Positions 54,183-57,594 of a stretch of DNA of 57,594 nt are shown piece by piece. Numbering within the stretch: the first letter of the stretch is position 1; every line of letters starts with the position of its first letter. The DNA comes from CAZEHS01 sp964511875. GTDB lineage: Bacteria; Bacillota; Clostridia; Peptostreptococcales; Acidaminobacteraceae. Below the pieces are notes generated by a model. That model worked only from the letters and a program-made list of their open reading frames with translations, ran no database searches and had not been told where the DNA came from. Location: the NCBI GenBank assembly GCA_964511875.1, contig CAZEHS010000010.1, positions 1 to 57,594 on the forward strand. The letters are read 5' to 3'. The position numbers and the translations under genes were made by a program.

Positions 54183-54625
54183 AGAACTCAATTGCTCGAT
54201 CAGATGAATATGAAAAGTTTTATAAAGCTCTCGGAAATAGCCAAGATTCTATCTTTGATACGTTGAAGGATGTAATGGTTTTTTGCGCAGTCTTAGCTTT
54301 ACGTAAGAATTTATCTGCAAAGCCATTTGAGAAACGTGGCGGTGATCCCATTAGACTAGATATCTTCAAGAGTGATGACAGGAACATTATCGATATTATT
54401 GCTCTCACTGTAAAAAATGATCTGAGCATATTAACAGAAGAGCAAAGTGATGAAAAATACACTTTGTTCGAAGAATATGCCAATGCGGGCATGGCATACC
54501 TAGTTGAACGGTACAGTACCGCACCCATGGCACATGAAATACTGGCGTTGATTGACGAGTTTAGGCCAGAGGTGACATATAATGAGCCAATCGATTTGGC
54601 GGATTTAGTAATGGATAGTATATAA
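54179..54625 (+). CDS. Protein resembling DNA phosphorothioation-associated protein 4
   Basis: 148 residues, soluble and helical. The core FDTLKDVMVFCAVLALRKN, followed by PIRLDIF, recalls the family called DNA phosphorothioation-associated protein 4 (TIGR04062, from memory), which occurs only with dnd genes. The match is by eye. It overlaps the DndD-like gene and is followed by the GHKL ATPase. No catalytic motif is visible. Confidence 0.6.
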   Translation: MKNSIARSDEYEKFYKALGNSQDSIFDTLKDVMVFCAVLALRKNLSAKPFEKRGGDPIRLDIFKSDDRNIIDIIALTVKNDLSILTEEQSDEKYTLFEEYANAGMAYLVERYSTAPMAHEILALIDEFRPEVTYNEPIDLADLVMDSI

Positions 54626-54648
54626 GTTGCAGATCAAATGGAGGACAA

Positions 54649-55950
54649 ATGGAAAACGCAGAAAACGTTGAAAATATTGCAAACGGAGATCCTACGAAAG
54701 AATTTTTCATCGAAATGCTCACACGAGATATTCTTCTTGTTGACGCAATTCGGGATCTAATAGATAACTCAATTGATGGAGCTAGACGAATTCGGGGGAA
54801 TGATAGTCTTGAAGGGCTGTTTATAAAGATAGCATATAATGATGGGGAATTTGTTATAGAAGACAATTGTGGCGGAATCGATATCGATATCGCAAGACAC
54901 TATGCCTTGCGCTTTGGAAGACCCAAAGATGCGCTTCATTCGTTGAACTATTCAATTGGGCGATTTGGGATTGGGATGAAGAGAGCGATCTTTAAAATTG
55001 GATCAAAGTTCATGATCACGTCTCAAGACAACTTGAACTCCTATTCAATTAGTGACGAGGTGAATTCATGGATAAAAAGAACTGATTGGAATTTTGATAT
55101 TTTCAGATATGAACAACCAGTACTTGGATACAATGGGACGAGAATTGTGATAAGCGACTTGCATGACAGCGTCAAAAATGATTTCGAAAATCCAACAAAA
55201 GCAAATGAACTTATTAATGAGATAAGCAAAACATATTTTTCTGTCTTAAAGAAAGGGATTATAATTGGCATCAATGAAGCTATACTTAAACCTTCTTACA
55301 TCCAGATTATTGACAATGAAATTATATCACCTAGCGTAGAGATAATTGATGAAACTGGATTTAGCGGAAAAGTAATCGGAGGTATATCTGAAACAGACCC
55401 TGCAAAAGCGGGATGGTATATTTTTTGCAATGACAGGTTAGTTATTGATGCAGATAAGACAAAGTTAACGGGGTGGGGAGGAAAAGACGATCCTGACGGA
55501 CATGGATTTGTTTACCATAATAATTACGCAATGTTTAGAGGCATTGTCTATTTATACGCGGAAGATCCATTTTCACTGCCACTAACGACTACAAAGCATG
55601 GAATTGATTGGGATTCTCCGATTTACAAATATTTGAAGCGGAAAATGGTTAATGTAGTCCTGTCTATTACTCCGACAATTAGAAAAATAGCATTGCAAGA
55701 CGAAGAGGAACAGACGGAATTCAGTGAAATAACTAAAGAGTCTCCGAAAACAGATGTAGAAACTCACACATACCAAAGCTCTCAAACGTTCCAATATCGA
55801 AAAACAGTTAAAGTTAAGGATACAGTTCGTATTCAATATAATATCAAGAGTAAGATGGTGGAGGATGTTAAACGAGCATTGGAAGTAAAAACAAACAAAG
55901 ATGTTGGTGTTGAGACCTTCAACTATTTTTATAGAATGGAGTGTGAATAG
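54649..55950 (+). CDS. GHKL-type ATPase (HSP90/MutL-like ATP-binding protein)
   Basis: 433 residues. N-box DLIDNSIDGAR near residue 37, G1 box EDNCGGID near 72 and G2-like GRFGIGMKRAIFKIG near 105 define a GHKL ATPase. The N-box Glu expected before L-x-D-N is Asp here. The C-terminal half is a transducer-like region and a charged tail. GHKL proteins occur in several defence systems. ATG follows GGAGG. It abuts the methyltransferase-like gene (GTG directly after this stop), so the two are probably coupled. Confidence 0.85.
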   Translation: MENAENVENIANGDPTKEFFIEMLTRDILLVDAIRDLIDNSIDGARRIRGNDSLEGLFIKIAYNDGEFVIEDNCGGIDIDIARHYALRFGRPKDALHSLNYSIGRFGIGMKRAIFKIGSKFMITSQDNLNSYSISDEVNSWIKRTDWNFDIFRYEQPVLGYNGTRIVISDLHDSVKNDFENPTKANELINEISKTYFSVLKKGIIIGINEAILKPSYIQIIDNEIISPSVEIIDETGFSGKVIGGISETDPAKAGWYIFCNDRLVIDADKTKLTGWGGKDDPDGHGFVYHNNYAMFRGIVYLYAEDPFSLPLTTTKHGIDWDSPIYKYLKRKMVNVVLSITPTIRKIALQDEEEQTEFSEITKESPKTDVETHTYQSSQTFQYRKTVKVKDTVRIQYNIKSKMVEDVKRALEVKTNKDVGVETFNYFYRMECE

Positions 55951-56919
55951 GTGGCAGGCAGTGGAGACCGAGTAAATTACAATATTCGAGCAGCAAAATG
56001 TATTGAAAGAAAAATGATGGCAGATGCGTTTAGAAATATTACTGCATTTGGTAGTCTAAATGAGTATGCATATATTGGGATGGGTTCAAGGTATTTTGCT
56101 GATTTCAAGCTGTTTCATAAAGATTTAGGAATAGCAAAAATGAAAAGCATTGAGTCTGAAATTGAGTCACAGCGTCGGTTTGAGTTCAATATTCCCTTTA
56201 CATGTGTAGAGTTCGTTCCTGGACGAACAACTGACGTGTTGCCAGGAGAGGATTTAACTAACAAGACAATAATCTGGCTTGATTATGATGAGTCTTTTAA
56301 AAACTTCATGCTTTTAGATGTGCAGACAATCGTGAGTAAAATATCTAGTGGCTCAGCACTGTGTATCACAATGAATAGTAGTATTGAAAAACTAAACGGT
56401 TCTCGATTGAAATGGTGTATTGAAGAATTTGGTGACAAACTTATAAACAAGACAGAGTTAAAAGAAAGCGATTTGACTCCGAAAGTTGCGCATTCATATA
56501 TACGCAGCATGATTAATAATCAAATCACTCAGATTCTTAAAGATATGAATGGCGTTGTGGCAGATGAAGCAAAAAAAATGTGCTATCAACAAATATTCAA
56601 TTTTAGATATTCTGATAGTGGAGCACCAATGTATACAACGGGTGGGGTCTTTTATAAAAAATCAGAAATTGGGAAACTTGCCTTGTGTGGTTTCGATAAA
56701 ATGGAATTTTTTAGACCTGAAGATGCACTTTTTATTATCGACGTGCCACACTTGACATTTAAAGAAGTGGACTATTTAAACTCTCTAATACCATACCAAA
56801 GTATTGAGGAACTTAGAGGAAAGAAAGTAGATTTGCACGATATCCCGGAAACTGATATTGAAAAGTATAAGGCTATTTACCGTTACTATCCGCATTTTAG
56901 CGAAGTAGGGCTTGCTTGA
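55951..56919 (+). CDS. Putative methyltransferase-like protein
   Basis: 322 residues from a GTG at 55951, exactly after the stop of the GHKL gene, with GGAGTG upstream. Rossmann-like features: AYIGMGSRYFADF, IKSIE-like MKSIESEIESQRR, VEFVPGRTTDVL and IIWLDYDES. Such proteins are annotated as putative O-methyltransferase (Methyltransf_35, from memory). No DNA methyltransferase NPPY/PCQ motif is present, so a DNA-methylation role is not supported. The end overlaps the convergent cysteine desulfurase gene by about 20 nt. Confidence 0.65.
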   Translation: MAGSGDRVNYNIRAAKCIERKMMADAFRNITAFGSLNEYAYIGMGSRYFADFKLFHKDLGIAKMKSIESEIESQRRFEFNIPFTCVEFVPGRTTDVLPGEDLTNKTIIWLDYDESFKNFMLLDVQTIVSKISSGSALCITMNSSIEKLNGSRLKWCIEEFGDKLINKTELKESDLTPKVAHSYIRSMINNQITQILKDMNGVVADEAKKMCYQQIFNFRYSDSGAPMYTTGGVFYKKSEIGKLALCGFDKMEFFRPEDALFIIDVPHLTFKEVDYLNSLIPYQSIEELRGKKVDLHDIPETDIEKYKAIYRYYPHFSEVGLA

Positions 56920-57594
56920 TGGTCTTTGCAACTTTTATTCCATCCAATTTGTGGTGATTAAAGGACAGCCGAATGACATCATTGCTGGAGCGTAGGATAC
57001 TTTTCATCACATAGCTGGACTCGTTTAGAGAACATGCAGATCCAGTAGAAATAGATAAGGTGTCACTCAGTAGATTGCAAATAATTTCTCCACGGATTCC
57101 GGGTATACTTACACTAAGAATGCCCGGAATTTTATTTTCCTGATCTCCATTTATAATCGCATCGGGAAATTCCGACAGTAACTCTGAAAGCAAATGTGCT
57201 TCGTTGGATTTCAGAAATGACATGCTACTCTCAGCGTGAAGGAATGCAACTTCGCATGCCTTACCAAACCCAACAATATCATGCATCGAATGGGTTCCAG
57301 CACGCATTTTATACTCTTGGTCACCACCGTGATGAAGAGGGGGAAGTTTTCTTCGCAATCCCAAATCATCCGGGCCAATGAAAGCAGCTCCAATTCCTTT
57401 AGGCCCATAGAGTTTATGTGCAGACATTGAAAGAAAATCGATTTTAAGTTTATTAAGATCCACTTCGATTTTACCAACTACCTGTGTTGCATCAGTGTGA
57501 AATAGAACGTCTCTTTCTCTACATATATTTCCAATAGCTTCAACGTCATTGAGAGTGCCAATCTCATTATTGCCCCACATAATTGAAACCAAAA
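56897..57594 (-). CDS. dndA: Cysteine desulfurase, DndA/IscS-type (5' part outside window)
   Basis: Only the C-terminal ~232 residues are seen; the frame is open to the window edge and the text VSIMWGNNEIGT sits in the middle of the IscS fold. PLP Lys is in MSAHKLYGPKG, and the sulfur-carrying Cys in STGSACSLNES. In dnd clusters dndA is transcribed divergently from dndBCDE, which would then lie to the right of the window (inference). It converges with and slightly overlaps the methyltransferase-like gene. An ordinary iscS paralogue is the alternative. Confidence 0.78.
   Translation of the reverse strand, partial: LVSIMWGNNEIGTLNDVEAIGNICRERDVLFHTDATQVVGKIEVDLNKLKIDFLSMSAHKLYGPKGIGAAFIGPDDLGLRRKLPPLHHGGDQEYKMRAGTHSMHDIVGFGKACEVAFLHAESSMSFLKSNEAHLLSELLSEFPDAIINGDQENKIPGILSVSIPGIRGEIICNLLSDTLSISTGSACSLNESSYVMKSILRSSNDVIRLSFNHHKLDGIKVAKTIKQALLR

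Noticed and set aside
55951..56919. The methyltransferase-like protein as a DNA methylase of a restriction-modification system
   Set aside because: No NPPY, DPPY or PCQ motif and no target-recognition region.
1..57594. CRISPR array, rRNA or tRNA genes, integrase or IS transposase
   Set aside because: I found no spaced direct repeats, no tRNA-like cloverleaf sequence and no transposase or recombinase motifs.

Overview
The window looks like chromosome from an anaerobic, amino-acid-fermenting member of the Clostridia. The evidence is AGGAGG-type ribosome sites, a glycyl T-box leader, Gram-positive housekeeping gene order (phoH-pgpH-ybeY-dgkA-cdd-era-recO), and a 4-aminobutyrate (GABA) fermentation cluster whose key enzymes carry the residues known from Clostridium aminobutyricum. 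I cannot name the genus; an Anaerovorax-like or C. aminobutyricum-like organism is a reasonable guess.

Layout. (1) 1-10.1 kb: conserved housekeeping operon (yqeY end, phoH, pgpH, ybeY, a dgkA-PAP2 fusion, a DUF3048 lipoprotein, cdd, era, recO, DUF4342), then a T-box-controlled glyS. (2) 10.1-15.7 kb: a MITE-like repeat, a DUF362/ferredoxin protein, and pyruvate carboxylase with two matching palindromes around its promoter. (3) 15.7-38.0 kb: the fermentation cluster. Three sigma-54 activators alternate with four transcription units, each with a good -24/-12 promoter: abfD / NifU-like / Cys-rich protein / CoA-transferase; an amino acid permease; GABA aminotransferase / 4-hydroxybutyrate dehydrogenase; and carbonic anhydrase / acylating aldehyde dehydrogenase / ptb / buk / Na+ symporter / second aminotransferase. 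Three of these promoters have a related 51-nt block upstream, aligned without gaps, which is probably a tandem activator site. (4) 38-45.9 kb: assorted genes (truncated PocR-PAS sensor, LigB-type dioxygenase, LTA-synthase-like sulfatase, MBL-fold protein, lipoprotein, nitroreductase, GNAT). (5) 45.9-57.6 kb: a visibly AT-rich accessory island. It opens with a 693-nt gene-free stretch holding a perfect 24-bp inverted repeat. A tight operon follows: a sigma-region-4/HARE-HTH protein, a PLD-nuclease/helicase fusion, a 52-aa protein, a DndD-like SMC ATPase, a protein resembling phosphorothioation-associated protein 4, a GHKL ATPase and a putative methyltransferase-like protein. It converges on a DndA-type cysteine desulfurase that is cut by the window edge.

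How the genes work together. In region 3, GABA is imported, transaminated to succinate semialdehyde, reduced to 4-hydroxybutyrate, activated to its CoA ester and dehydrated to crotonyl-CoA. Ptb and Buk can recover ATP from acyl-CoA. The fourth unit looks like an oxidative branch from aminotransferase to aldehyde to acyl-CoA to acyl-phosphate to acid plus ATP. Region 5 looks like a defence island linked to DNA phosphorothioation, with an accessory set that does not obviously match DptFGH. It is the best candidate here for an undescribed system. All assignments are by reading motifs; no database search was possible.
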